Positions 24,466-34,342 of a stretch of 64,000 bases of DNA are shown one piece after another; the first letter of the stretch is position 1; the number at the start of each line of letters is the position of its first letter. Position numbers and translations under genes: made by a program. This DNA is from an uncultured Aquimarina sp. (GTDB taxonomy: Bacteria; Bacteroidota; Bacteroidia; Flavobacteriales; Flavobacteriaceae). Where the stretch lies: the NCBI GenBank assembly GCA_947503835.1, contig CANNFM010000001.1:1-64000 (forward strand), in the 5' to 3' direction. The notes beneath the pieces are model-generated. The model had not been told where the DNA came from and searched no databases. It saw only the letters and a program-made list of their open reading frames with translations.

Positions 24466-27099
24466 ATGATAAAAAAATTACCAATTACGTATTTTACGTT
24501 ACTCGCCTTATTATTACACTCAATATCAATTACATCACAAAATATACCTGGTGCAAATGGCAAAGAGTACACTATCGGAGAAATCAAAGTTACTGGCATA
24601 ACCAGTTATAATGAAAACACTGTAATTACGTTTACAGGCCTCAAAAAAGGGCAACGAATATTCCTTCCTGGAGATAAAATAAGTAAGGTCATCAAAAAAT
24701 TATGGGATCTTGAGTTATTTAGTGATATCAACTTATATATTTCCAAAATCGAAGGAGATGTAGCGGATATAGAAATCAACATACAAGAAGTTTCTGAACT
24801 AAATGAGGCTCGTATTGAAGGTGTAAAAAAACGTAAAGCCGAAGAATTAATCAAAGACAATGGATTAACTAAAGGTGCTAAAGTTACAGAAAACCTCATC
24901 ACCACTACCCGTAACTTCATTACAAATAAATACAAAAAAGAAGGGTTTTTAAACACCAAAGTGGCCATCAATACAATCATTATAAAAGATAGTGTACCAA
25001 GTAATAAAGTAAATTTACTTGTGCGAGTAGATAAGGGAGATCGTGTTAAAGTAGATAACATTGTTATAACAGGGAATGAAAAACTTTCTGATGCCAAAGT
25101 GCGTGGTGCAATGAAAAATACCAAACGTAAAAAACCTTTGAGATTCTGGAAGCGCTCTAAATACATACAAGCAGACTATCTCGAAGATAAAGATAATATC
25201 TTATCAAAATATAAAGAAAAAGGATATAGAGATGCTCGTATCACCTCTGATAGTCTTATTGTCGAAGATGATAACAGCGTGTCTCTAAACCTTACCTTAG
25301 AAGAAGGAAACAGACATTACTTTGGTGATATTACATTTCTCGGAAATAGTGTATATACAGATCAACAACTAGCCCGACAACTAGTCATTAGAAAAGGAGA
25401 TGTTTATAACGGTGTCCTTCTTGAAAAGCAAATTGCAGACAACACCAAACCCGACGCAAACGATCTAACTAATTTATATCAAAACAATGGATACTTATTC
25501 TCATCTATTGATGCTGTAGAAACTAGGGTTTATAATGACACTATTGATTTTGAAGTTAGAATTCGTGAAGGAAAACTAACATATTTCGATCACATTACGG
25601 TTACAGGAAATGACAAAACAAATGATCACGTAGTATACAGAATACTAAGAACCAAACCAGGACAACGCTATAGTAAAGATTTAGTAGTACGAACAGTTCG
25701 TGAAATCGGTCAGCTTGGATTTTTTGATCCAGAACAACTAGAGCCTCAGTTTCAAAATGCAAATCCTCAAGCAGGAACTATTGATATTAACTATCCTGTA
25801 GTAGAAAAAGGATCCAGTCAAATCGAACTCCAGGGTGGTTTTGGAGGTGGAGGTTTTGTAGGAACTCTGGGATTAGCCTTTAATAATTTTTCTATACGAA
25901 ATATCTTTAATGGGGAGTCATACAGCCCTCTTCCTATGGGAGACGGCCAAACCCTTAGAGTAAGAGCTCAGGCAAGTAGATCTTTTCAAACCTATAGCCT
26001 GTCTTTTGTAGAGCCTTGGTTAGGAGGAAAAAGACCTTATCAGCTATCTACCTCATTCTCTCATACTATTCAATATTTATTTACAGGTAGAAATCAAGTA
26101 GATAGAAATAGTAAGTTTCTCATCACAGGAGGTTCTATTGGTATTGCCAAAAGACTTAATTGGCCGGATAACTATTTTACTTTATCTCAAGCAGCCAGTA
26201 TACGACACTATAATCTTAAAAATTATAATACCGCTTTGTTTACATTTGGTAATGGATCTTCTAATGATTTAGCCTATACAATTGGGTTAAGTCGTAACAA
26301 CACTACTGTAAACCCAATTTTTCCGGTGGGAGGTTCAGAATTTAATTTGGTGGCTAAACTATCACTACCCTATTCTCTTTTTGATGGTGTAGATTATAGC
26401 GCACTGGCCGAAGAAAGAGATGCACTTGAAACAGAGCAAGATGCTCTTCGAGGAAGTACCGATACTAGAGCTCCTGTACAATTTGCCGAAAACGCAGAAA
26501 GAATAGGAGAAATTGATCAGGAACGCTTTAAATGGTTAGAATATTATAAGATCAAATTTGATGGCACCTGGTATACTAGTCTTTTCAACATAGGAAAAAA
26601 CCCTTTAGTGTTAAAGACTAATGCAGAATACGGATTTTTAGGAGCTTATAATGGTGACCGGGGAAATATACCTTTTGAAAGATTCTTCTTAGGAGGTGTT
26701 GCTTTAGGAGCAAATGCTTTAGATGGTCGTGAACTTGTAGCCTTAAGAGGGTATCCGGATCAATCACTTCGACCAGAAAGCAGAGCTAATGGTCAGAATT
26801 TTGATGCTGATGGGGCAACAATTTATAATAAATATTCGTTAGAGCTTCGTTATCCTATAACATTGAAACCTGCAGCATCCATTTATATGCTTGCATTTTT
26901 AGAAGGAGGGGCATCTTATGACAGTTTTAAAGATTTTAATCCTTTCCAATTAAATCGTTCAGCTGGAGCAGGTTTGCGTATATTTATGCCAGCTTTTGGT
27001 TTGCTCGGTATAGATTTTGGATATGGGTTTGATCCAATTCCTGGTACTAATCAGCCTCATGGTTTGGAAACTCACTTTATAATAGGACAACAATTTTAG
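24466..27099 (+). CDS. bamA: Outer membrane protein assembly factor BamA
   Basis: An 877-residue Omp85 protein that folds and inserts outer-membrane beta-barrels. The start chosen is the ATG at 24466, 4 bp after the uppS stop, which gives a clean signal peptide (MIKKLPITYFTLLALLLH); a TTG extension to 24433 would overlap uppS. Consecutive POTRA-like units occupy about residues 30-430, and the C-terminal barrel contains the conserved ALRGYPDQ lid-lock motif near residue 764 and ends in FIIGQQF with a terminal aromatic. A glutamate/aspartate-rich loop (about 645-680) sits in the barrel. Confidence 0.95.
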   Translation: MIKKLPITYFTLLALLLHSISITSQNIPGANGKEYTIGEIKVTGITSYNENTVITFTGLKKGQRIFLPGDKISKVIKKLWDLELFSDINLYISKIEGDVADIEINIQEVSELNEARIEGVKKRKAEELIKDNGLTKGAKVTENLITTTRNFITNKYKKEGFLNTKVAINTIIIKDSVPSNKVNLLVRVDKGDRVKVDNIVITGNEKLSDAKVRGAMKNTKRKKPLRFWKRSKYIQADYLEDKDNILSKYKEKGYRDARITSDSLIVEDDNSVSLNLTLEEGNRHYFGDITFLGNSVYTDQQLARQLVIRKGDVYNGVLLEKQIADNTKPDANDLTNLYQNNGYLFSSIDAVETRVYNDTIDFEVRIREGKLTYFDHITVTGNDKTNDHVVYRILRTKPGQRYSKDLVVRTVREIGQLGFFDPEQLEPQFQNANPQAGTIDINYPVVEKGSSQIELQGGFGGGGFVGTLGLAFNNFSIRNIFNGESYSPLPMGDGQTLRVRAQASRSFQTYSLSFVEPWLGGKRPYQLSTSFSHTIQYLFTGRNQVDRNSKFLITGGSIGIAKRLNWPDNYFTLSQAASIRHYNLKNYNTALFTFGNGSSNDLAYTIGLSRNNTTVNPIFPVGGSEFNLVAKLSLPYSLFDGVDYSALAEERDALETEQDALRGSTDTRAPVQFAENAERIGEIDQERFKWLEYYKIKFDGTWYTSLFNIGKNPLVLKTNAEYGFLGAYNGDRGNIPFERFFLGGVALGANALDGRELVALRGYPDQSLRPESRANGQNFDADGATIYNKYSLELRYPITLKPAASIYMLAFLEGGASYDSFKDFNPFQLNRSAGAGLRIFMPAFGLLGIDFGYGFDPIPGTNQPHGLETHFIIGQQF

Positions 27100-27134
27100 T
27101 TTTGGCACGATTATTTCAATATACACACAAAATT

Positions 27135-27998
27135 ATGAAAACAAAGGGTCTTTTATTATTTGCAACACTCAGTTGGCTATTCTTTACGAATGTAATACAT
27201 GCACAAAAAGGTATAAGAATAGGTTATATCGATATGGATTATATCTTGGAAAACGTACCAGAATATAATGAAGCATCTTCAGAACTTGAAACCAAAATTC
27301 AAAAGTGGAAAGTAGAAATTGAAGCAGAGTTAAAAGATGTTGAAGAAATGAGAAAAGAGCTTAACAACGAAAAGGTTTTGCTTACCAAAGAACTTATTGA
27401 AGAAAGAGAAGAAGATATCTTTTTTAAAGAAAAAGAAATATTAGAATATCAACAGAAACGATTTGGACCAAATGGAGATTTGTTTATCCAAAAAAAGCGA
27501 TTGGTTCAACCTGTGCAGGATCAAGTTTTTGTTGCCGTTCAAGAAATTGCAAAAAACAAAAAATACGATTTTGTTTTCGATAAAACAGCTGATCTTGTTA
27601 TGTTGTACTCTGCCGATCGTCATGATATTAGTGATCAGGTATTGCTACGAATAAATAGAGTATCTAAAAGAAAACAACTGAATAGTAAAAAAGACAAAAA
27701 GTCATTAGAAAGAGCCGAAAAAAGAAATACTGAGCAAGAAAAAGAAGTTAGCGACAGAGATAGAATAGCCAAGGAAAGGTTGTCTGAAAGAGAAGCACTT
27801 CTAGAGCAAAGAAAAGCAGAGAGAGATTCTATTCGCGAAGCGAAGAAAAAAGATTTCGAAGCAAGAAGAGCTAAATTAATAGAACTACAAAAAAGAAAAA
27901 AAGATTCTATTAACTCTTTAAAAGCTCAAAGAGAAAAACTAAAAGAAGGAGAAAATCCATCAGATTCTGATAACGGAAGCGAAGAAAATAATAATTAG
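27135..27998 (+). CDS. OmpH/Skp family periplasmic chaperone (long form)
   Basis: Skp-like chaperone for unfolded outer-membrane proteins. The ATG at 27135 gives a signal peptide (MKTKGLLLFATLSWLFFTNVIHA), unlike the TTG extension from 27102. IRIGYIDMDYILENVPEYNEA is the family N-terminal strand, and a coiled-coil hairpin and the C-terminal strand KYDFVFDKTADLVMLY follow. After about residue 180 it adds a highly charged K/E/R-rich tail of roughly 100 residues absent from the neighbouring paralogue. It lies directly after bamA. Confidence 0.88.
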   Translation: MKTKGLLLFATLSWLFFTNVIHAQKGIRIGYIDMDYILENVPEYNEASSELETKIQKWKVEIEAELKDVEEMRKELNNEKVLLTKELIEEREEDIFFKEKEILEYQQKRFGPNGDLFIQKKRLVQPVQDQVFVAVQEIAKNKKYDFVFDKTADLVMLYSADRHDISDQVLLRINRVSKRKQLNSKKDKKSLERAEKRNTEQEKEVSDRDRIAKERLSEREALLEQRKAERDSIREAKKKDFEARRAKLIELQKRKKDSINSLKAQREKLKEGENPSDSDNGSEENNN

Positions 27999-28043
27999 AA
28001 TATCAATTTTTAAATTTATAACACCTATTAATATTACTTACAA

Positions 28044-28553
28044 ATGAAACAATTTAGAACATTACTAGTAGCTTTTGCACTTACTATAGGAACATCAGGC
28101 TTTGTAAATGCACAATCAAAGGTAGCACACATTGCTTCACAAGAGCTTGTAGAATCAATGCCTGCTTATAAAGCTGCTAAAAGCGAAATCGAAAAGCTTA
28201 ACAAAACGTATGATGCAGAGATTAGAAACATGGTATTAGAATTGCAAACTACCATGAAAAAATATCAAGCCGAAGCTCCTACTAAAACAGAAGAAGAAAA
28301 TGCCAAAAGAGCACAAGAGGTTCAGGCAACAGAAAAAAGCATTACAGATTACAGACAAAATGCTCTTCAGGATCTTCAGAAAAAAGAAATTGAGCTAATG
28401 AAACCTATTTACGAAAAAGCACGTACTTCTATTCAAAAGGTTGCAAGAGCACAAAAATTTGAATATGTATTAGATTCTACAACAGGAACTGGTGTAATTA
28501 TGGCCGACGGTAAAAACCTTATGGCTGACGTAAAGAAAGATTTAGGGATATAA
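28044..28553 (+). CDS. OmpH/Skp family periplasmic chaperone (short form)
   Basis: A 169-residue Skp homologue with signal peptide (about 1-24). KVAHIASQELVESMPAYKAAKSE, a helical hairpin (KTYDAEIRNMVLELQTTMKKYQAE) and the returning strand KFEYVLDSTTGTGVIMADG are as in E. coli Skp. The second of two consecutive ompH genes; a terminator closes the transcription unit. Confidence 0.92.
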   Translation: MKQFRTLLVAFALTIGTSGFVNAQSKVAHIASQELVESMPAYKAAKSEIEKLNKTYDAEIRNMVLELQTTMKKYQAEAPTKTEEENAKRAQEVQATEKSITDYRQNALQDLQKKEIELMKPIYEKARTSIQKVARAQKFEYVLDSTTGTGVIMADGKNLMADVKKDLGI

Positions 28554-28584
28554 TACTATTACTATTTTCCTAAACAAGAAATAA

Positions 28585-28618
28585 AAAACAGTAAGAGATA
28601 ATTCTTACTGTTTTTTTT
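28585..28618 (+). terminator. Terminator after the second ompH gene
   Basis: Stem AACAGTAAGA / TCTTACTGTT with a 6-7 nt loop and an 8-T run; 32 bp after the stop. Confidence 0.9.
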
Positions 28619-28636
28619 ATTTTTGAAATAGTTATC

Positions 28637-29425
28637 ATGCAACATCAAGCAATAGGCATATTTGATTCTGGAGTTGGAGGCACTTCCATATGGAAAGAAA
28701 TTTCATTAGCACTCCCTAATGAAAACACAATTTATTTGGCTGATAGTAAAAATGCTCCCTATGGAAAAAGGAGTAAAGATGAAATCATAGCATTAAGTGT
28801 AAAAAATACAGAAAAGCTTCTTGAACTTAATTGCAAAATTATTGTTGTTGCCTGTAACACTGCGACAACAAATGCCATAAAAGTGCTTCGATCCACCTAT
28901 GACATCCCTTTTATAGGCATAGAACCGGCCATCAAACCTGCAGCGATTCATACCCAAACAAAAAAAGTAGGTGTTCTTGCTACAAAAGGAACCTTATCCA
29001 GTGAGTTATTTACTAAAACCTCAGATTTATATACTCATAATATTGAAGTAATTGAAGTCATTGGAACTGGGTTAGTAGAACTTATCGAAGAAGGAAAAAT
29101 TGATAGCCCAGAAATGCAGACATTACTTACTTCTTACATTGAACCAATGATTAAAAAAGATATTGATTATCTGGTTTTAGGTTGTAGTCATTATCCTTAT
29201 CTTATTCCTATCCTTAGGAAAATACTTTCTGATAAAGTAACTATCATAGACTCTGGTGAAGCTGTTGCCAAGCAGACTAAAGTTATATTAGATGCAAACG
29301 ATTTATTAAACCCTAGTTCTAAAACGGGAACTCACTACTTATATACCAACAGTGATATACATACGCTACAAAGCATGCTAAAATCAAATACAGTTGCACA
29401 TACAGTAAGCTACTTAGCGTTTTAA
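28637..29425 (+). CDS. murI: Glutamate racemase
   Basis: A 262-residue enzyme that supplies D-glutamate for peptidoglycan. Both catalytic cysteines are visible: C73 in VVACNTATTNA and C183 in VLGCSHYPYL. The N-terminal IGIFDSGVGG motif (6-15) is intact. The gene begins 19 bp after the preceding terminator; its own promoter is uncertain. Confidence 0.96.
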   Translation: MQHQAIGIFDSGVGGTSIWKEISLALPNENTIYLADSKNAPYGKRSKDEIIALSVKNTEKLLELNCKIIVVACNTATTNAIKVLRSTYDIPFIGIEPAIKPAAIHTQTKKVGVLATKGTLSSELFTKTSDLYTHNIEVIEVIGTGLVELIEEGKIDSPEMQTLLTSYIEPMIKKDIDYLVLGCSHYPYLIPILRKILSDKVTIIDSGEAVAKQTKVILDANDLLNPSSKTGTHYLYTNSDIHTLQSMLKSNTVAHTVSYLAF

Positions 29426-29429
29426 AGAA

Positions 29430-30161
29430 TTACTTGAAATAATCCAGGAGCGTTCCTTTTTTAGATGAAGAGACTGCTAATTCTTTACCCGAAGAAAGTA
29501 CTATGCTCCCACCCTTACCTTTTCTGTATCTCGTAATTTCATTTACATTTACCAAATAGCTTTTATGGGTTCTTACAAATCCATGTGCACTTAAGGATTC
29601 TTCAAAATATTTGAGAGTTTTACTCACCAATTTCTGTCCTTTTTCAAGGTAGATCTTGGTATAGTTGTCATCTGCTTCACAATATAAAATATTAGCAATG
29701 CTTAAGACTTCAAAACCATCTTGCTGCGGAATTGTAATTTTACCCTCGGCAGAAGTAACTTTGGGCACTAAAACCGTATCCTGAAGCTCCTTTTCTCGCT
29801 GTTTAATGTGATTAACATGGTCAACAGCTTTGATTAAATTATCAATTGCAATAGGTTTCAATAAATAATAAGTCGCCTGTGCATTCAAAGCATCAACAGC
29901 ATAATGATCGTATGCCGTAACAAAGACAATCTCGAATGTTCGATCTGGCACTTTTTCTAACAAATCAAAGGCGTTTCCGTAAGGCATTTCTACATCAAGA
30001 AATAATAAATCCGGAGTATTAGATTCTAATAACACCATAGTTTCCTGTACACTTGCCGCCTCGCCTAAAATTGTCACTGAAGGGCAATATTTTGTTAGAT
30101 AATTTCTTAGAATAGCTCTACTATTTGCTTCGTCGTCTACTATAATAGAAGTTAAGTTCAT
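29430..30161 (-). CDS. LytTR-family response regulator
   Basis: A 243-residue regulator. The receiver domain (1-120) carries acidic residues D9/D10 and the phospho-acceptor D56 (LLFLDVEMP). The LytTR DNA-binding domain follows at about 140-243 (SIANILYCEADDNYTKIYLE, GFVRTHKSYLVNVNEI). The start overlaps the stop of the histidine kinase by 4 bp, so the pair is a translationally coupled two-component system. LytTR regulators bind direct repeats; targets are unknown. Confidence 0.93.
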   Translation of the reverse strand: MNLTSIIVDDEANSRAILRNYLTKYCPSVTILGEAASVQETMVLLESNTPDLLFLDVEMPYGNAFDLLEKVPDRTFEIVFVTAYDHYAVDALNAQATYYLLKPIAIDNLIKAVDHVNHIKQREKELQDTVLVPKVTSAEGKITIPQQDGFEVLSIANILYCEADDNYTKIYLEKGQKLVSKTLKYFEESLSAHGFVRTHKSYLVNVNEITRYRKGKGGSIVLSSGKELAVSSSKKGTLLDYFK

Positions 30162-32365
30162 TTGTCTTTTTTAAGGGTTAGCTTTACTTTGGTTCCTTCA
30201 GAATTTTCTTCTAAATCCGTTATAAAAACATCTACTTTATCTTTATACATTTTATTCAGGATTGCAATTCTCTTCTTGATATTACCCATACCCTTTGATT
30301 TTTGTAATTTCTGATTTTGAGTTTTCAGTTCTACGGATTTCTTACGTCCAATACCATTATCAATAATCGTAATTTCAATAGTATCTGATGCTACATTTTG
30401 AAAATGTATAGACAAGGTCCCCTTTTCAGATTTATAACGTAATCCGTGCCATACCGCATTTTCGACATAAGGCTGAAGCAACATTGGTGGTATCATATAT
30501 TCGTTAACATCTATTTCTGGATCAACATCAATGGTATAGTCAAATTTATCTTGAAATCTAAAATGCTCTAACTGCACATATAACCTAAGCAGTTCTATTT
30601 CTTTCTCTAATGGGATAAAATCTTGTTCACTATTCTCTAAAACGGCTCTCATTAACAAAGAAAAATCGGTTAAGTATCGATTTGCAGTTCTTTCATCATT
30701 TGTAGCTATAAATGTATTTACAGAATTTAAAGCGTTAAAAATGAAATGAGGATTCATTTGAGAACGAAGTGATTTTAATGCCAAAAGATTATTAGCGTAT
30801 CGCTGTTGTTTCATATTACGAAACATGAGATACGCAGCAAGAAGTAATAAAATGGTAAGTCCCACCAAAAAATATATCACTATTTGTTGCCTTAAACTTT
30901 GCTGATTAACCAATTCTTGGGAAGCAAATGCAAGTTCATATCTAGCCTCATTAAGCTCCCTATCTTTTTCTAATGTAGTTATTCGATTAGCCCTTTGGGC
31001 GAGTTCTCGACTAAAACGAGCTGCCTGGGATATCTCTTGATCTTTTTGAATATATAATTTATCAATAATAACTTCATACTCTTCAAAAGCTTCAGATGCT
31101 TTTTTTAACTCTCCTTTTTCTCGATACACTTCACCTAATTTTCGGGCTGCATCTTTTTGAACAATAAGGTCATTTTTCGATTTCGCTTCTTTTTTACTTT
31201 CTTCTAAATATGTAATGGCTTCATCATACTCTTGTTGCGCAGCAAAAGCACTAGCAATCTTATAATTTTGCACCTGCGGTGTTAGTGATTTATCCTCATT
31301 TAGTGGAGCTTCATCATCGGTCTCTTCAATATCTTCAATATCTTCTAGCGCTTCTTTTCTTAATTGTATTTCTTTCTTATAACTATTATTCTTATTATAA
31401 AAATCGGCAGCCACACTTCTTTGCTTAGCCGCTGTTTTTTTATCTTTACGTCTACTAGCCAATTGCACCGAATTATCCAAATATTGTTCTGCTCCGGCGT
31501 CATTCCCTTGTTGTTGCAATACCTCGGCTAATCTCGAATTTAATGCTATAACTTTGTTATCATTACCTTTTCTTTGGCTAATAGATAGCGCTTTATTATA
31601 GTTCTTAATCGCATCAGAATAATTTTGCAGCCCTTTGTAACTATTTCCCAATCCTTCATAAATAAGAATTCGCTGATCAGTGTTTAGCCTTGATTTTTGT
31701 AGCTGGATAAAAGTAGTTAGAGCAGCTTGATAATTTTTATTTTCAAGTTGCGCGCCTCCCAGCTTTATTTTTACATCTGTACTATATTTGTTAGTAAGAC
31801 TAATCAAATAGTTGCTTTCTGCAAGGTCCGGTTGTTTCCAGTATTGATAAATATCTGCTAAAGCTTCGAACAACTCTCCTTTTTTAGTGTTTGCAGAGGG
31901 GTCATCATCACGTACAGTTTCTAAAGCACTCGTAATATATTCAATACTGGTCGCGGCATCTTTCTTTAATGTGTTTTTTGCTGCTTTTAGGTTTTCATCA
32001 TATCTGGATTCTCTCTTCTGTTCTGCAGCCCTCCTTAATCCAGATTCATTAGGGTTATCTTCAACTAAAACATCTATTTTCTGTCCGTCTCTAATTGTAT
32101 ATCGAACGGTAGTAAAACTATCATCTGTGATTATAAGTTCATCTCCCACACGGGCTTCAATTTTAAAATCACCAAATACATCTGTGGTTACCGTTCCTCT
32201 TCCAGCAACGGTTACCTCAACACCTTTAATAGGTTTTCTTGTACTTTTTTCCTTAACCGAACCCTTGATACTCATCGGAGCTGCACGCCTAGAAGCTTCC
32301 TGACCCGAAACCAGCTGAGGCAACAACCAAAAAAACACGAGTATCAACCCTATCTTCTTCATCAT
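30158..32365 (-). CDS. TPR-containing LytS-type histidine kinase
   Basis: A 735-residue sensor kinase. The order is signal sequence (1-21), a carboxypeptidase-regulatory-like beta-sandwich (about 32-100, SIKGSVKEKSTRKPIKGVEV), TPR repeats over about 160-440, a coiled coil, one membrane helix (494-516), then a His_kinase domain with RSQMNPHFIFNALNSVN (H540) and an ATPase domain (DNGIGRKKS). The sensor part would be periplasmic. The His_kinase/HATPase pair is of the LytS/YpdA type and matches its LytTR partner. The TPR sensor is common in Bacteroidota; the regulatory-like domain in front of it is less so. Confidence 0.9.
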   Translation of the reverse strand: MMKKIGLILVFFWLLPQLVSGQEASRRAAPMSIKGSVKEKSTRKPIKGVEVTVAGRGTVTTDVFGDFKIEARVGDELIITDDSFTTVRYTIRDGQKIDVLVEDNPNESGLRRAAEQKRESRYDENLKAAKNTLKKDAATSIEYITSALETVRDDDPSANTKKGELFEALADIYQYWKQPDLAESNYLISLTNKYSTDVKIKLGGAQLENKNYQAALTTFIQLQKSRLNTDQRILIYEGLGNSYKGLQNYSDAIKNYNKALSISQRKGNDNKVIALNSRLAEVLQQQGNDAGAEQYLDNSVQLASRRKDKKTAAKQRSVAADFYNKNNSYKKEIQLRKEALEDIEDIEETDDEAPLNEDKSLTPQVQNYKIASAFAAQQEYDEAITYLEESKKEAKSKNDLIVQKDAARKLGEVYREKGELKKASEAFEEYEVIIDKLYIQKDQEISQAARFSRELAQRANRITTLEKDRELNEARYELAFASQELVNQQSLRQQIVIYFLVGLTILLLLAAYLMFRNMKQQRYANNLLALKSLRSQMNPHFIFNALNSVNTFIATNDERTANRYLTDFSLLMRAVLENSEQDFIPLEKEIELLRLYVQLEHFRFQDKFDYTIDVDPEIDVNEYMIPPMLLQPYVENAVWHGLRYKSEKGTLSIHFQNVASDTIEITIIDNGIGRKKSVELKTQNQKLQKSKGMGNIKKRIAILNKMYKDKVDVFITDLEENSEGTKVKLTLKKDK

Positions 32366-32581
32366 ATACTTATTTAATTATGATAAACTTAATCCATTTA
32401 ACTGGGATAATAAAATCGCAATCCCTTCATTAACCTGTTTTACAGTGGTTTTTAGAGAGAAAATGAAAAGCACACTAATTAAATAGACACGTTTACTAAT
32501 TAAAAGTAACCATTCCCTCATTTTAGATTTTTAGTCAAAAAAGTTCCATCTAGTTTTATCCCGAATTTAAAAGGAAAAATT
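32366..32581. other. Divergent intergenic region
   Basis: 216 bp between the kinase gene (minus) and the vWA gene (plus). No exact TAnnTTTG promoter, strong hairpin or ORF seen. Confidence 0.5.
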
Positions 32582-33754
32582 ATGAAAACTTTTTTTATAT
32601 GGAGTACATTATGTTTGTTTACTCATATTTCGTGCACAGCCAATACGAAGCAAGATAACCAACTTGCGTTTCAAAAAGAACAACATCACGAAATTCATAC
32701 CACCAAAACCGATCCTAATACTAGTAACATTCAGGTAGCATTATTATTAGACACTAGTAATAGTATGGATGGTTTAATTGAACAGGCCAAGGCGCAACTT
32801 TGGGAAATTGTTAATGAACTTTCCTATGCAAAATGTGGACATAATACTATAAAACTTCAGATTGCACTGTATGAGTATGGTAATGATGGACTTTCTTCTA
32901 AAGAAGGCTTTATTAGGCAGGTATTACCATTTTCTGAAGACTTGGATGAGATCTCTAAAGAACTTTTTGCTCTTACCACCAACGGAGGAAATGAATATTG
33001 TGGAAAAGTCATTAGTACTTCTATTAACCAATTGGATTGGAAAAAAAATGACGATCATCTAAAGTTAATTTTTATTGCCGGTAATGAGCCTTTTACCCAA
33101 GGACCTGTTAACTATAAAGACGCTGCAACCGATGCGTTAGAGAAAGATATTACCATCAATACCATTTTTTGTGGTAATTACAGACAAGGGATGGATACTA
33201 TGTGGAAACATGGAGCAGACATCACTCATGGAGAATATACTGCCATAGATCACAACCATCAAACCGTACACATTGCCACGCCGTATGATGATATCATTCT
33301 TCAACTCAATCATAAATTAAATGACACGTATATCTATTATGGTCACGAAGGTTCTGCGAAAAGAAAATTACAAAAAGAACAGGATAGAAATGCCGAATCT
33401 TATAGTACTGCCAATGGTGTAAGCCGAACCGTAAGTAAAAGTTCAGGTTTTTATAAAAACAAAAGTTGGGATTTGATTGATGCCGCAGAAGATGAAAACT
33501 TCGAATTAGAAGAAATTGTTGAAGAACAACTCCCCCAAGAGCTTAGGAAAAAATCCAAAGCAGACCTAAAACAGCATATCACCAAGAAAAGTAAGGAGCG
33601 AAAAGAGATTCAGCAAAAAATCCAGGAGTTAAATAAGAAGCGAGTAACCTTTATCAAAAACAATCGCAAAAAAGAAGAAACTAACCTGGAAGCGGCATTG
33701 CTTAATGCTATAAAAAAACAAGGAAGAAAAAAATCTTTTAGCTGGGAAGAATAA
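32582..33754 (+). CDS. vWA-domain envelope protein
   Basis: A 390-residue protein with an N-terminal hydrophobic segment and a cysteine at C18 (THISC), possibly a lipoprotein although the lipobox is imperfect. A von Willebrand factor A domain starts around residue 50 with a complete MIDAS motif DTSNS (D57, S59, S61); GNEPFTQGP is a later metal-site loop. The C-terminal 90 or so residues are a basic coiled coil (KKSKERKEIQQKIQELNKKR). Partner ligands are unknown. It lies 18 bp before a rhodanese-like gene. Confidence 0.85.
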   Translation: MKTFFIWSTLCLFTHISCTANTKQDNQLAFQKEQHHEIHTTKTDPNTSNIQVALLLDTSNSMDGLIEQAKAQLWEIVNELSYAKCGHNTIKLQIALYEYGNDGLSSKEGFIRQVLPFSEDLDEISKELFALTTNGGNEYCGKVISTSINQLDWKKNDDHLKLIFIAGNEPFTQGPVNYKDAATDALEKDITINTIFCGNYRQGMDTMWKHGADITHGEYTAIDHNHQTVHIATPYDDIILQLNHKLNDTYIYYGHEGSAKRKLQKEQDRNAESYSTANGVSRTVSKSSGFYKNKSWDLIDAAEDENFELEEIVEEQLPQELRKKSKADLKQHITKKSKERKEIQQKIQELNKKRVTFIKNNRKKEETNLEAALLNAIKKQGRKKSFSWEE

Positions 33755-33772
33755 TCGTAAACAGAAACAATC

Positions 33773-34285
33773 ATGAGAACTATTTTCAACATACTAATAT
33801 TAATTCTTATACCCATATCAATGCAAGCTCAACACAAAAAGAAGCTTCCTAAATCAAATGTCGATTACGACTCTTTTCTAAAAATATCTGAAGAAATTTT
33901 AGACTACAGACAAGAAAGATTAGTCCCATTAGAGACATTTTTAGAGTATATGACCGAAGAGAATACTATAGTGTTAGACACCCGATCTGAGGCTGCATAT
34001 AAACAAAAACACCTAAAAGGAGCCATTCACATCAACTTTTCGGATTTTACAGAAGAAAAGCTTGCAAATAAGATTCATTCAAAAGAAACAAGAATCTTAA
34101 TTTATTGCAATAATAATATTGATGGAGATCCTATTCACTTTGCATCCAAGAAAATGCCTCTTGCATTAAATATCCCAACATTTATAAATCTATATGGATA
34201 TGGGTATAAAAATGTATATGAATTATCTGTACTTGTTCCTATCAAAGATGCAAGATTAAAGTTTGAAGGTACTTCGGTAAAATAG
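33773..34285 (+). CDS. Secreted rhodanese-like domain protein
   Basis: A 170-residue protein with signal peptide (about 1-20) and a rhodanese-like fold: VLDTRSEAAYKQKHLKGAIHINFSDF is the classical first half. The active-site Cys is retained (C112, LIYCNNNIDGD), but the loop is longer than the canonical CxxxxR type and lacks the usual arginine, so sulfurtransferase activity is uncertain. It directly follows the vWA gene (18 bp) and is closed by a terminator. Confidence 0.82.
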   Translation: MRTIFNILILILIPISMQAQHKKKLPKSNVDYDSFLKISEEILDYRQERLVPLETFLEYMTEENTIVLDTRSEAAYKQKHLKGAIHINFSDFTEEKLANKIHSKETRILIYCNNNIDGDPIHFASKKMPLALNIPTFINLYGYGYKNVYELSVLVPIKDARLKFEGTSVK

Positions 34286-34310
34286 AAAGTAATTCATGCA
34301 CAAATATGTT

Positions 34311-34342
34311 AAAAATGCCCGTAAGTTTGCGGGCATTTTTTT
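34311..34342 (+). terminator. Terminator after the rhodanese-like gene
   Basis: Stem AAAAATGCCCG / CGGGCATTTTT (11 bp, 8-nt loop) with a T-rich end; 25 bp after the stop. Confidence 0.92.

Noticed and set aside
28618..28625. Promoter of murI (TATTTTTG)
   Set aside because: The box lies in the T run of the preceding terminator, has no -33 element and would leave a leader of only a few bases.
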